From Rouxiella chamberiensis (GTDB taxonomy: Bacteria; Pseudomonadota; Gammaproteobacteria; Enterobacterales; Enterobacteriaceae), in NCBI RefSeq assembly GCF_026967475.1, contig NZ_CP114058.1, positions 1 through 64,000 on the forward strand: 64,000 nt of DNA, read 5' to 3'. Position 1 is the stretch's first letter. Each line of letters opens with the position of its first letter. The translations under genes and the position numbers were made by a program. Below, piece by piece: positions 52,734-62,358 of the stretch. The notes beneath the pieces are model-generated. The model saw only the letters and a program-made list of their open reading frames with translations, was not told where the DNA came from and made no database searches.

Positions 52734-53987
52734 ATGTTGGAGCAAATGGGTAAAGCCGCCAAACAGGCTTCTTACCAGCTTTCCACATTAAGTACCGCGC
52801 AGAAAAATGCTGCGCTGATGCTGATTGCCGACATGCTCGAAGCCAACAGCCAGAGCATTATTCAGGCCAACGAACTCGATATGGCCGCCGCCCGCGAAAG
52901 CGGCATGAAGGCGTCGCTGCTAGACCGCCTGCTGCTGACGCCGGAACGTCTGGGCGCTATCGCCAACGACGTGCGCGATGTCTGTCGGCTAACCGATCCT
53001 GTCGGCCAGGTCATGGATGGCGCGCAGATGGACTCGGGCCTGAAACTGCAACGCCGCCGTGTTCCGCTCGGCGTTGTGGGTGTTATCTATGAAGCGCGTC
53101 CGAACGTGACCATCGATGTAGCCAGCCTGTGTCTGAAAACCGGCAACGCGGCGATTCTGCGCGGCGGCAAAGAGACGCATCACACCAATCTGGCGACCGT
53201 TAACGTTATTCAGAAAGCGCTTGAAGCGTCTGGATTGCCTGCGGCCGCGGTACAGGCCATTCAAAGCCCCGATCGCGCGCTGGTGGCCGAAATGCTGCGC
53301 CTCGACCAATACATCGATATGCTGATCCCTCGTGGTGGCGCGGCGCTGCACAAACTGTGTCGTGAGCAGTCCACCATTCCGGTGATTACCGGCGGCATTG
53401 GCGTGTGCCACACCTTTGTGGATGAAAGCGTAGATTTCGACAAGGCGCTCACCGTTATCGAAAGCGCCAAGGTACAGCGCCCAAGCGCCTGCAACAGCCT
53501 CGAGACGTTGCTGGTTCACGAGGCCATTGCAAGCCGTTTCCTGCCTGAGCTCAGCCATAAAATGCACATTGCCGGCGTAACGCTGCATGCCAGTGAATCT
53601 GCCATGCCGCATTTGAAAAGCGGTCCGGCGACCGTCGTTGAAGTGAAAGAAGAAGACTATAGCGACGAGTGGCTGTCGCTTGATCTCAACGTGACGGTGG
53701 TTGCCGACCTCGATGCCGCCGTCGCGCATATTCGTCAATACGGCACCGAGCATTCCGATGCCATTCTGACCCGCTCAATCAGCAGCGCAGAGCGCTTTGT
53801 GAATGAGGTCGATTCTTCGGCGGTGTATGTTAATGCCAGCACCCGTTTCACCGATGGCGGGCAGTTCGGTCTTGGCGCAGAAGTGGCCGTCAGCACCCAG
53901 AAACTTCATGCACGCGGACCTATGGGCCTTGAAGCGTTAACCACCTACAAATGGATTGGCTACGGAGACTCTCTGGTTCGTCCATGA
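52734..53987 (+). CDS. proA: gamma-glutamyl phosphate reductase
   Basis: A 417-residue NADPH-dependent reductase forming glutamate-5-semialdehyde. [48 protein letters not shown], the catalytic Cys in [14 protein letters not shown] and [24 protein letters not shown] are conserved. The start [11 protein letters not shown] at 52734 matches E. coli ProA. Confidence 0.97.
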   Translation: MLEQMGKAAKQASYQLSTLSTAQKNAALMLIADMLEANSQSIIQANELDMAAARESGMKASLLDRLLLTPERLGAIANDVRDVCRLTDPVGQVMDGAQMDSGLKLQRRRVPLGVVGVIYEARPNVTIDVASLCLKTGNAAILRGGKETHHTNLATVNVIQKALEASGLPAAAVQAIQSPDRALVAEMLRLDQYIDMLIPRGGAALHKLCREQSTIPVITGGIGVCHTFVDESVDFDKALTVIESAKVQRPSACNSLETLLVHEAIASRFLPELSHKMHIAGVTLHASESAMPHLKSGPATVVEVKEEDYSDEWLSLDLNVTVVADLDAAVAHIRQYGTEHSDAILTRSISSAERFVNEVDSSAVYVNASTRFTDGGQFGLGAEVAVSTQKLHARGPMGLEALTTYKWIGYGDSLVRP

Positions 53988-54015
53988 GATAAGTTTCTGC
54001 AAGTCAGCCCAGGTT

Positions 54016-54052
54016 AAACCGGTGAAGCGCCCGTCGCGACACCGGTTTTTTT
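54016..54052 (+). terminator. proBA terminator
   Basis: AACCGGTG and CACCGGTT pair across a 17-base GC-rich loop and are followed by TTTTTTA. Confidence 0.85.
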
Positions 54053-54328
54053 ATGGCGCAGTGCTTACGCGGCATACCATGAGCTAAAGCGTTTCAGTCG
54101 AGTATTAAATCAGCGCTTAATTAGAAAAATTTCAATGAATTAGACATTTTTAATAATTCAACCGGATATACCGGGAACATGACATAGTAAAAAATGAATG
54201 CGCGGATTATTTAGATCTCGTTAACTTAAAATAATAATAATCAATTAAAATTACTTGCCTGACCTGTTTTTCAGATTTTATGCAGCCTGCTTTTTGGTAT
54301 CGTCATTGAAAAAATAGACGGAGGCCGT
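54053..54328. other. AT-rich intergenic region between proA and the repeat-protein gene
   Basis: A marked drop in GC begins near 54100. No thrW-type tRNA is seen here, unlike E. coli after proA. No gene is evident; it should contain the promoter of the repeat-protein gene. Confidence 0.55.
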
Positions 54329-54351
54329 ATGCAACAGAACGTTTTATATGG

Positions 54352-56157
54352 ATGTATTATGTCAGGCGAAATAAAACCCTCACGCCATTCACTGTTCTTA
54401 CGGCCGATCGGGGGCGAAGCGTCATGTGTGATTTTCCGGTCAGTCTCGATAACGCCGCAGTCACATCGCACTATTTTCTAAGACCTCGACTTTCACTAGG
54501 TTACCCCGATTATAACCTTAATAAAAATATAACGAGAATCGATCAAAGTCAGGTATTACCGCAGTCTTATGCCATTCAAGATAAAAGAGCAGGCGAAGAA
54601 ATGGCAAACCAGGGAAGAATGCATTCAGTACCGACAAGATTGATAAAAAATAGATCGCCTAGAAATCCTACTGAAAATAAAGCTAATTATGCAAGACGAT
54701 TAAAACTGTTATTTCCGTCAATATCGTTGATCGAGGCAGCTGAAATTTCAGAAACCCGCGTAAGGGATATTCAGCAATTGCCTGAATTTAATGAGCTTTC
54801 CATCGAAGGGCGATTGGCGAATAACACCATGCCTATGATTGTCGGTGAACGACCTTCAATGTATGCTCGACGTCTCAAAGCAGCCTATCCTGATTTAGAT
54901 ATTAAAGATTTTTGCCATCTCTCCGGAATGAACAAAACCAGTATATTAAATTTACCCGAATTTGCAAAAATCTCTTCTTCGGCGTTAAGAATTCTTCGTA
55001 ATATGCCTCAACAAGAAGATGAATTGCCAATAGATTATGCACGTCGAATAAAACTGGCTAATCCAAACTTACGCCCTAGTGATTACAGTGCTATTTCAGG
55101 TATATCTATTCCGCGTTTGAGATGTCTTGGGCTATTTAATAAGTACAGTGTTGAGGCACAATTTTTGAGCCAAACCACGCCAAGATTAAAAAATGAAAAA
55201 GCGATAGATTTCGCCCTGCGATTAAAGAAGATATGTCCCTATTTCACCCTTGAGAAATACTCTTTTTTATCCGGTGAAACTATAACTAATCTTAATAAGC
55301 GGGTAGAGTTTGTAACATTGACACCCGAGCTGGAAAAGATAGCTCACTCTGGTTCCGCGTCTTGCTGGCGAAAAAAATACGGCCTATGCCCGACGGCTTA
55401 AACATCAATACCCTGATTTGTCATTAGAAGAATGCTTTAAGATAGTAGGGGGAGACACTATAATTTGCAAAATATGCCTGAGTTTAAAGTTTTGTCGGTG
55501 GCAGGAGAGGTTATTTCACAATTTACCTCAAAGAATAATGGTGAAACAAACCATCAATTTGCTTGTCGCCTCAAAGACACTTATCCTCAGTTGGATATTG
55601 ATGATATTTCTAAATTAGCGAATGTTTCTTCTTCTGGTCTAAAACATAGAGCACGGTTTAAACGGTTATCACCCGCTGCACAGGCCATTATTAGTAAAAG
55701 CCCTAAGTTCCCCCAGGAAGAAAGCATTGATTATATACGTCGACTTAGGGTGTCTTATCCTAATATCTCGGTAAATGATTGCTCTGCCTTATCGGGTATT
55801 GAGGAGTTTGTTCTGCGTAAGTTGCCCGAATTCACAAGGTTATCTTCAAAAGCTCAAGTAATAAAGGTAACGGAACTTAAAGAAGATAATGAAAGCGATA
55901 GCCACTATGTCAGCCGTATTATAAAAAACCACCCTGACCTTATGCTCAAGGATTACGTAGGAATTACAGGTGTTGATAAAAAAGAAGTAAGGATAATCAA
56001 TCGAAAAATCAGGCAAATGTCCAGAAAAAGTCGAGAATATGTTAAGGGTAAAGCATCGATGCGCGCGCCGTCACCCAGTTTTGAAAAACAGCTGGAACAG
56101 GCTATTCAGGGCGAAATGTACCGCAATGACTGGACAATCGAAGACGTGTTTTCATAA
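54352..56157 (+). CDS. unrecognised protein of eight ~58-residue tandem modules (two compensating frameshifts)
   Basis: About 600 residues, AT-rich relative to its neighbours. From about 54660 the protein is eight diverged modules of 57-59 residues with consensus: P, E, Y-A-R-R-L-K, two to three residues, Y-P-D-L, three residues, D-x-x-x-L-S-G-I, five residues, L-P-E-F, two residues, L-S. The central D-x-x-x-L-S-G part resembles a helix-turn-helix. A final 36 residues (FEKQLEQAIQGEMYRNDW) follow. The frame is lost near 55343 (one extra base) and regained near 55464 (one T missing); the lost stretch reads VPRLAGEKNTAYARRLKHQY, a normal module. The start is uncertain: ATG 54352 has no ribosome site, ATG 54329 in another frame has GGAGG and reads 50 codons, ATG 54601 is also possible. 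No signal peptide. Family and function unknown. Confidence 0.7.
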
Positions 56158-56263
56158 GGCATGAGAAGAGAATAGAGACGTTAACGCAGAAACGCCCGCG
56201 CTTTACTTCTCTATCCTCAATGTGCCTGACTTAATTGACTGTAAATAATGTCCGATAAACCGG

Positions 56264-57475
56264 TTACTCTACCGCGATCGGTTTTTCATCTATTTTGGCC
56301 GGGTCGCTACCCTGAATGTCTTTCACTCGCTGTTCAACTTTTTGTACGGCGGAAGCATCTTTCAGCAGTGAATAAGTCAGGGTAAATTCGGTACTTTGAC
56401 CGGGTTGCAGTTGCCTGACGCGGCCCTGTTCTTTTTCGACAGTCACCGGATAAGCATAATTAGTGCCCGGTTCGATTCCGGTAACATAACCCTGTTTAAG
56501 CGTGTCGGTGTTTTTCCACATCGTCAGCAAAGGCAGTTGATGCGTATCGAATTCAATGGCGGCACCTTTATCGCCTTTACTGTTAATCACCGCCGCGATG
56601 GTTTTACCGCTGCTGTCCGCTTTAGGTTTCAAGTTAAAGACCATCTCGTCGAAATCTTTGGTCGGTGCACCATAGGTTGCCCAATTATCCAGACCTTTCT
56701 TCGCATAGTCGTTAAATGGCGAAACAGATTCCAGCGGGGCAATAAAACGCGCATTTTCTTCAAGTATGGGCGTACCAAAATTACTGTGATAAATGATTTG
56801 ATAATCGTGCGGATAATCGGCCTGATTGGTCAGAACATCATGCACGGTAAATGCGTCGCTGCCCGGCACATAACGTAATTCCGTCCAGGTTTCGAGATTG
56901 GCTTTCTTGAAGGTATGTTCTTTAATCAGACCACGAATACGAATTTCGTGCGGCGCATTATCATCGACAATGACTTCAACCTTCGAAGCTGGTGTATTGC
57001 CCGCTTTGCCGTGCAGTGTGTAGATAACGCCGTCTTTGGTTACAGGGTGGCCGGTCCATTCAAAGCCGCAGCGCACCATCATTTCGTTGAAACCTTCCAG
57101 CCAGCCCAACCCGTTGCGGCTTTCCAGATTGATATAGGCGGGGTTCACCACCTCGTTGACCGGTGAATCCCAGCCAAGCCGCACGCCGTGACCCGTAACT
57201 CGCAGTAAATCCATCCCTCTTGTCGGACTCAGCATGATGGTCAGCCCATTTTTACTGGTTAGAGTAATGACTTTAGACCCTTCCTGTTTCCCGCCGTGCA
57301 AGACTTTCTGCTCAATGCTGAACGCTTCTCCCGATGCTTTCAGCTGCGCACTGTTCACCTGCCAGTTTCCCTGTTCGGTATTGCTGTCAACATCGGTCAG
57401 CACCCACGTTTTCGCGGCGGCGTGACCACTGATTAACGCCAGAATTAGTCCTGCCAGAATCTGCTTTTTCATCAC
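56264..57475 (-). CDS. secreted DUF4432-like protein (aldose-epimerase fold)
   Basis: A 403-residue protein with a signal peptide (MMKKQILAGLILALISGHAAA, cleaved before Lys/Thr). The body has the galactose-mutarotase-like pattern of DUF4432: LSPTRGMDLLRVTGHGVRLGWDSPVNEVVNP, GFNEMMVRCGFEWTGHP, YHSNFGTPIL and a late YVTGIEPGTNYAYP. Periplasmic carbohydrate binding or epimerisation is plausible; substrate unknown. No sugar operon surrounds it. Confidence 0.78.
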   Translation of the reverse strand: MMKKQILAGLILALISGHAAAKTWVLTDVDSNTEQGNWQVNSAQLKASGEAFSIEQKVLHGGKQEGSKVITLTSKNGLTIMLSPTRGMDLLRVTGHGVRLGWDSPVNEVVNPAYINLESRNGLGWLEGFNEMMVRCGFEWTGHPVTKDGVIYTLHGKAGNTPASKVEVIVDDNAPHEIRIRGLIKEHTFKKANLETWTELRYVPGSDAFTVHDVLTNQADYPHDYQIIYHSNFGTPILEENARFIAPLESVSPFNDYAKKGLDNWATYGAPTKDFDEMVFNLKPKADSSGKTIAAVINSKGDKGAAIEFDTHQLPLLTMWKNTDTLKQGYVTGIEPGTNYAYPVTVEKEQGRVRQLQPGQSTEFTLTYSLLKDASAVQKVEQRVKDIQGSDPAKIDEKPIAVE

Positions 57476-57762
57476 TCATTCCCTTTTGGCTGAATTGATT
57501 TAGCTTGAAACCCTTGCAGCCTACAAAGTTGAGAGATTTAAAAACGTGAGGCGAGTCACCCGTGAGAAAAAGGCGGCGGCGAACTGTTTAAAGCGGGGGA
57601 TACATCACAATTAAAGATGAGCAGAAAGCGTACGCACACAAAAAACTGTGCGATGAGCAGAGAAAAACGGACCAGTAAGAGGATCGTTTCAGCTTATTTA
57701 CGCACCCACTCATCCTCTCGATTCATGGAGGTTAGAAATCACCCGCGAGTGCGGGTTGTCAA

Positions 57763-58588
57763 TCAAACACCTTCACGAGCATATTTCGCGGCCTGCTGAA
57801 ATAATGCGTCGTCAGGCCTGACGCCGGTATAAAGAACAAACTGCTCGACGGCTTGAATGGCAAACACTTCAGAGCCGGTAATCACGGTTTTATTCTGGCT
57901 TTTGGCAAATTTCAGCAAAGGTGTTTCGGCCGGAAGCGCGACGACTTCAAAAATAACCTGCGCGTCCCGGATTTGCTGGTTCGCTAAAGGAAAGCTTATC
58001 TGCATCTGCACCGGCGGCCATGCCAATTGGCGTGGCATTGATAAGCAGATCGGGTTTGATATCATCCAATTCCTTGCGCCATTCAAATCCATAGAGATTG
58101 GCGAGTTCCGGGCCGGTTTTTTCATTCTTGGCAATGATATAGCCTTGAGTAAAACCGGCATCTTTTAGCGCGCAGGCTACGGCCTTGGCCATACCGCCGC
58201 TTCCACGCAGTGCAAAGGTAAGCGTCGACGAAACCTTGTACTGCTTCAATAAAGTCGCGATGGCGATATAGTCGGTGTTATAGGCTTTGAGATAGCCGTC
58301 GGTATTAACGATGGTATTCACCGAGTTGATGGCCTTCGCCGAGGCATCCAACTCGTCCAGCATGGGAATACACTCTTCTTTAAAAGGCATCGAAATGGCA
58401 CAGCCCCGAATACCCAATGCCCGTACGCCCGTAATGGCACCGTTGAGATCCTGTGTTGTGAAAGCTTTATAAAGATAATCAAGGTCCAGCGCATTATAGA
58501 GATAGTTATGAAAACGGGTGCCAAAATTACTCGGCCTTGCAGCCAATGACATGCACACGGTGGTGTCTTTATTCAAATGGTTGGTCAT
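57763..58588 (-). CDS. shikimate dehydrogenase-like protein SdhL (frameshifted)
   Basis: An AroE-superfamily protein of 274 residues after repair, closest to the SDH-like class typified by H. influenzae HI0607: NKDTTVCMSLAARPSNFGTRFHNYLYNALDLDYLYKAF, GIRGCAISMPFKEECIP (catalytic Lys), INSVNTIVN, YNTDYIA (catalytic Asp) and the NAD(P) loop GSGGMAKAV. The Ser-x-Ser shikimate carboxylate motif of AroE is replaced by RPSNFG, as in that class, so shikimate turnover is probably poor. One extra base near 57990 breaks the frame before the last 80 residues. Divergent from the SgrR-like gene. Confidence 0.85.
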
Positions 58589-58741
58589 AAAAATATTCCT
58601 ACCTTGTCTTATTCCTTGTTAGAGCGGCGACTCTGAAACTCGATGCTAGACATCGCTCATCGTCATTGCGAATCACTAAATAATGTCCTAAAAAGGTGAG
58701 ATTAAACACTGCTGCGTTTTGAAAACTGGAGTTCCTCTTTT

Positions 58742-60496
58742 ATGGCTCGTCACCGTCTTTTGCAGCAATACCTGCGATTGCTTGCACTTTTTCCCTCCCG
58801 GCATGGCAGCACCACGCTACAGACTTTGGCTGACCATTTGCACTGTACCAAGCGTCATATGCGCAGTTTGCTGGTGCAAATGCAGGCGCGTGAATGGATC
58901 CACTGGCAGGCAACGGCGGGGCGGGGGCATCGTTCGCAGCTTACTTTGCTGCGTAATGCACATCAGCTAATGATGGAAAAAGCAGACAAGCTGCTAGATG
59001 CGGGCAATTTTGATCAGGCCATCAATTTACTGGGCGATGAAAAACAGCTGGTGACGACCCTTCTGCGCAGTAAATTAGGCTTTAACATTCGCGACGATTA
59101 CCAGTCTTTACGGGTTCCTTATTATCGCACCATGCCCAACCTTTACCCAGGCACGCCCCTGAGACGATCGGAAATTCATCTGGTACGACAAATTTTTAAC
59201 GGCCTGACGAGAATCAATGAGGCGAGTGGCGGCGTGGAGCAGGATCTGGCGCATCATTGGCGACAAGTGGATGCGCTGAGCTGGCACTTTTACCTGCGAC
59301 CGGGCGTGCAGTTTCATGACGGTCGTGAATTGACCAGTGAAGACGTAGCGGTTTCACTGAACCGCTGTCGTAAGGCGCCGCTGTTTTCGCATATTAAACG
59401 TGTGGAATGCCGTGGCGTGCTCGGCATCGTAGTCGAACTTTCGCAGGCGGACATACAACTTCCTCTTTTATTGTCTCATCCGGCGGCCCTTGTCTTGCCA
59501 GCCGACCATGCCTCGCGAGCGAATTTTGCTTCACATCCCGTTGGCACAGGGCCTTATCGGGTCAGTGAAAACAACGATTGGCATCTGCTTTTGAAAGCAT
59601 TCGATCATTATTTCGGTTTTCGAGCATTGCTCGATGAAGTTGAAGTGCTGATGTGGCCCGATTTGGCCACTTTTTCAAAGACTGAAAATAACGCGCTGGC
59701 GCACGCCATGCCCTCACAGTCGGCGGCTTGGCTTAGTTCGAGCATCAGCGATATCGATTATGTTGCCGGTCATGCCGTGAATTTCACCGGTAAACCTTCC
59801 GATATGTCGAGTGAGATGTTTCTGGAACGCGGTGGTTATTTCCTGCTGTGCGATAGTCGTTCTTCGCATTGGCAGAAAAAAGCGACACGCCGCTGGTTAC
59901 GGGAGAATCTCAACCCTAACTTGTTGATTCAACAATTAATCGAGCCTATTCGTCAGTTTTGGGTGCCCACGGGTAGCCTGCTGCCGTCCTGGTTTCACGG
60001 TATGGATGCCGGGGAGATCCTTGCTCCGCAAACTCCTTGTCGAATGACGCTTGCCTATCATGCCCAGCACCCCGAGTTCCGTATGCTGGCGTTGGATATG
60101 CAGAAAGTTCTTGCCGATAAAGCGATCGTTTTAGACATCAAGGAGCTTGATTATGAGCAGTGGGCCAATGGAACGGCCAACGTCGATCTGTGGCTCGGCA
60201 CAGTCAACTTTCCGATCCCGGAAGAGTGGAATGTGGGGGCCTGGCTTTTAGACATGCCGTTGCTGAAAGAGAATATTTCCGGCGGTAATAGTGCTGTTTT
60301 CGAACGATGGCGACAACAATGGCGCGAGCAATCACTAACTTCACAGCAACTGGTACAGAATGTCGTGGGGGAGGGCTGGCTGCAACCTCTGTTCCATCAT
60401 TGGATGCGTCTCAAGGGACCCGAACAGGCGCAAGGTATTCATCTCAACAATTTAGGGTGGTTCGATTTTAAAACAACATGGATGGAGCCAGAGTAA
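58742..60496 (+). CDS. sgrR: SgrR-family regulator with solute-binding domain
   Basis: A 584-residue protein: an N-terminal winged helix (LQTLADHLHCTKRHMRSLLVQMQAREWIHWQATAGRGHRSQLTLL, about residues 26-72) joined to an SBP-type domain of oligopeptide-binder fold (YYRTMPNLYPGTPLRRSEIHLVRQIFNGLTRINEASGGVEQDLAHHWRQ) and a terminal NNLGWFDFKTTWM. It aligns well with E. coli SgrR, which activates sgrS and sugar-efflux genes under glucose-phosphate stress. No sgrS-like sRNA or setA/leu genes are adjacent, so it may be a paralogue. Confidence 0.8.
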   Translation: MARHRLLQQYLRLLALFPSRHGSTTLQTLADHLHCTKRHMRSLLVQMQAREWIHWQATAGRGHRSQLTLLRNAHQLMMEKADKLLDAGNFDQAINLLGDEKQLVTTLLRSKLGFNIRDDYQSLRVPYYRTMPNLYPGTPLRRSEIHLVRQIFNGLTRINEASGGVEQDLAHHWRQVDALSWHFYLRPGVQFHDGRELTSEDVAVSLNRCRKAPLFSHIKRVECRGVLGIVVELSQADIQLPLLLSHPAALVLPADHASRANFASHPVGTGPYRVSENNDWHLLLKAFDHYFGFRALLDEVEVLMWPDLATFSKTENNALAHAMPSQSAAWLSSSISDIDYVAGHAVNFTGKPSDMSSEMFLERGGYFLLCDSRSSHWQKKATRRWLRENLNPNLLIQQLIEPIRQFWVPTGSLLPSWFHGMDAGEILAPQTPCRMTLAYHAQHPEFRMLALDMQKVLADKAIVLDIKELDYEQWANGTANVDLWLGTVNFPIPEEWNVGAWLLDMPLLKENISGGNSAVFERWRQQWREQSLTSQQLVQNVVGEGWLQPLFHHWMRLKGPEQAQGIHLNNLGWFDFKTTWMEPE

Positions 60497-60610
60497 AATG
60501 GGTTTTCGATATCGAGGCTAGAATATCGAGGCTAAAAAGCGTGCCGCTTTTTTCCGGACTTGCTAGCCTTAATTTTGAAACCGCCTAAACGAATTGACTC
60601 TGGAGTGATT

Positions 60611-60886
60611 ATGCAGGAAGAACAGTTTATCAATGCATTGAAAGCGCAGGGGTTTGAAGCCCCGGTTCTGGTAGAACGTGACGCATTTGGAGAGCTTGGC
60701 TCCCATGCTCATCCCTTTGAAGCCAAGGCGTTGATTCTCGAGGGTGAAATACGCATTCGAACGGCAGAGGGCGAACGAACCTATCTCGCGGGTGAAATAT
60801 TCCATTTACAGCCTGACGAGCCACATTCAGAAAGCTTTGGGCCACAGGGCGTTCGCTACCTTTCCGGGCGCAGGGCTTTAAGATGA
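60611..60886 (+). CDS. small cupin protein
   Basis: A 91-residue single-domain cupin: GSHAHPFEAKALILEGEIRIR (motif 1 with two His and Glu) and GEIFHLQPDEPHSE (motif 2 with His). It is probably a metal-binding sensor or small enzyme; substrate unknown. The GGAGTG site fits ATG 60611. Its stop overlaps the serine-hydrolase start (ATGA), so the two are coupled. Confidence 0.82.
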   Translation: MQEEQFINALKAQGFEAPVLVERDAFGELGSHAHPFEAKALILEGEIRIRTAEGERTYLAGEIFHLQPDEPHSESFGPQGVRYLSGRRALR

Positions 60887-61776
60887 TCCCGCGTGAATTC
60901 CACTGGTGCAGTATCGGCGACAGCGCGATGCAGCGCTCTACGGGTGAGGCGAACTTGCGCTTTCCCTACTGGAGTTTCACGAAAACCATTATTGCGCTCT
61001 GCGCCATGAAGCTTGCAGAAAAGGGGATAATCGACCTCGACGAGCCTCTTTGCCAACAGCCTTATTCACTCCGGCACTTGCTGCGTCATACTGCCGGACT
61101 CGCGGATTATGGGCAGATTGCCGACTATCATCGCGATGTGGCGTTGAATAATACGCCATGGTCACGAGATAAACTGCTCGCCGCCGTTCAAGCTTCGGGA
61201 CCGTTGTTTGCGCCCGGAGAGGGCTGGTCTTACTCCAATACTGGTTACATGCTGGCACGCGAGTCTTTAGAAAGCCTTTCCGGAAAGGGCTTCGACGAAC
61301 TTGTCGACGAGTTGATAGCCACGCCGCTAGGTTTGAAAAGCCTTGAACTGGCCCGTACTCCGCAACAGTTTGCGGCACTGCATTGGAAAGAGGCGGCGAA
61401 TTATCACCCCGGCTGGGTTTATCATGGATGTTTGACGGGAACCGCCGAAGAGGCGGCAAAGATACTGCATGGCCTGTTTAACGGAACGCTGATTGGCGAA
61501 AAATCGCTGCAACAGATGCTGACGCGCTGTCCGCTGGGAGGGCCGATTCCAGGGCGTCCGTGGCACGAATGTGGCTATGCGCTGGGCCTGATGAGTGGAA
61601 CCGTCGAGGGGTTGGGCCGTGTCATCGGCCATTCGGGCGCGGGGCCTTTTTGCGTCAACGCGGTCTACCACTTTCCGGACCGCGAAGCGCCTCTGACCGT
61701 GGCCTGCTTTACCGACGGTTGCGATGAAGGCGTGGCCGGGTTCTTTGCGACACAACGCGCCGAATCGCGCACTTAA
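60883..61776 (+). CDS. serine hydrolase, beta-lactamase/PBP4* family
   Basis: A 297-residue class-C-type penicillin-binding fold. The triad motifs are SFTK (about residue 32), YSN in EGWSYSNTGYMLARESLE (about residue 112) and HSG in RVIGHSGAGPF (about residue 248). HLLRHTAGLADYG is typical of esterase/peptidase members. There is no signal peptide, so it acts in the cytoplasm and is unlikely to give beta-lactam resistance. Coupled to the cupin gene; end overlaps the DUF3237 gene by four bases. Confidence 0.87.
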   Translation: MIPREFHWCSIGDSAMQRSTGEANLRFPYWSFTKTIIALCAMKLAEKGIIDLDEPLCQQPYSLRHLLRHTAGLADYGQIADYHRDVALNNTPWSRDKLLAAVQASGPLFAPGEGWSYSNTGYMLARESLESLSGKGFDELVDELIATPLGLKSLELARTPQQFAALHWKEAANYHPGWVYHGCLTGTAEEAAKILHGLFNGTLIGEKSLQQMLTRCPLGGPIPGRPWHECGYALGLMSGTVEGLGRVIGHSGAGPFCVNAVYHFPDREAPLTVACFTDGCDEGVAGFFATQRAESRT

Positions 61777-62240
61777 AGCAGTTCATAAAATTGCAGGGAA
61801 ACGCCCTGCGCGGTGCGTTGACCGGTGCAAATGAAAATAGATTCCGTCATCCAGCGTAGCGCCTCACTGTAAATCTCAAACTTCGGCACCGCTTTGAAAT
61901 AGATAGCTTCCTGCGGTATCTCGTTGAAAAAAGACATATCTTCGTCAAATAGCCGATCACGCCACTGCGCCGGGATCCGACGGATGCCATTGTTCTCGAT
62001 ATATACGCAGCCCTGATCGGTTTGTACGCCGTAACGTGCTGATAAATGGCAGGTTCCATCCGGAAAAATTATCTGGCTGTCGATACCGCCGGGTAAAACC
62101 GTTCCCGTAATTTTCCCGCTGACCTTACCTTCCAGAATGGAAATCAGCTGGCGTTTACCGCCTTCTGCCGTCGCGTTAACCATTACCGGTTTGTCGACCT
62201 CTATCTCGATTGAAAAACTGTATTTAAGCTCTGGCTGCAT
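61773..62240 (-). CDS. DUF3237 family protein
   Basis: A 155-residue all-beta protein with the DUF3237 pattern: LKYSFSIEIEVDKP, LISILEGKVSGKITGTVLPGGIDSQII, LSARYGVQTDQGCVYIENNGIR and AVPKFEIYSEALRWMTESIFICTGQR. Some relatives have been reported as lipocalin-like or enzyme components; function is not known. Convergent with the serine hydrolase and divergent from the chaperone gene. Confidence 0.82.
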   Translation of the reverse strand: MQPELKYSFSIEIEVDKPVMVNATAEGGKRQLISILEGKVSGKITGTVLPGGIDSQIIFPDGTCHLSARYGVQTDQGCVYIENNGIRRIPAQWRDRLFDEDMSFFNEIPQEAIYFKAVPKFEIYSEALRWMTESIFICTGQRTAQGVSLQFYELL

Positions 62241-62358
62241 TTTTCCTCCGCATTTGAGCGATTTATAGCTGTTTGCGGGCAGAAACCGGTCTAGTTTGTA
62301 CCCGCTGGCAGGGAGGTGGTTCCCTGCAAAAAAATCATAAATTTCAAGGAAAGAAGAG

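Noticed and set aside
58590..58741. An SgrS-like small RNA next to the SgrR-like gene
   Set aside because: The gap is short and I see neither an Hfq-type terminator nor a ptsG-pairing segment or SgrT-like frame.
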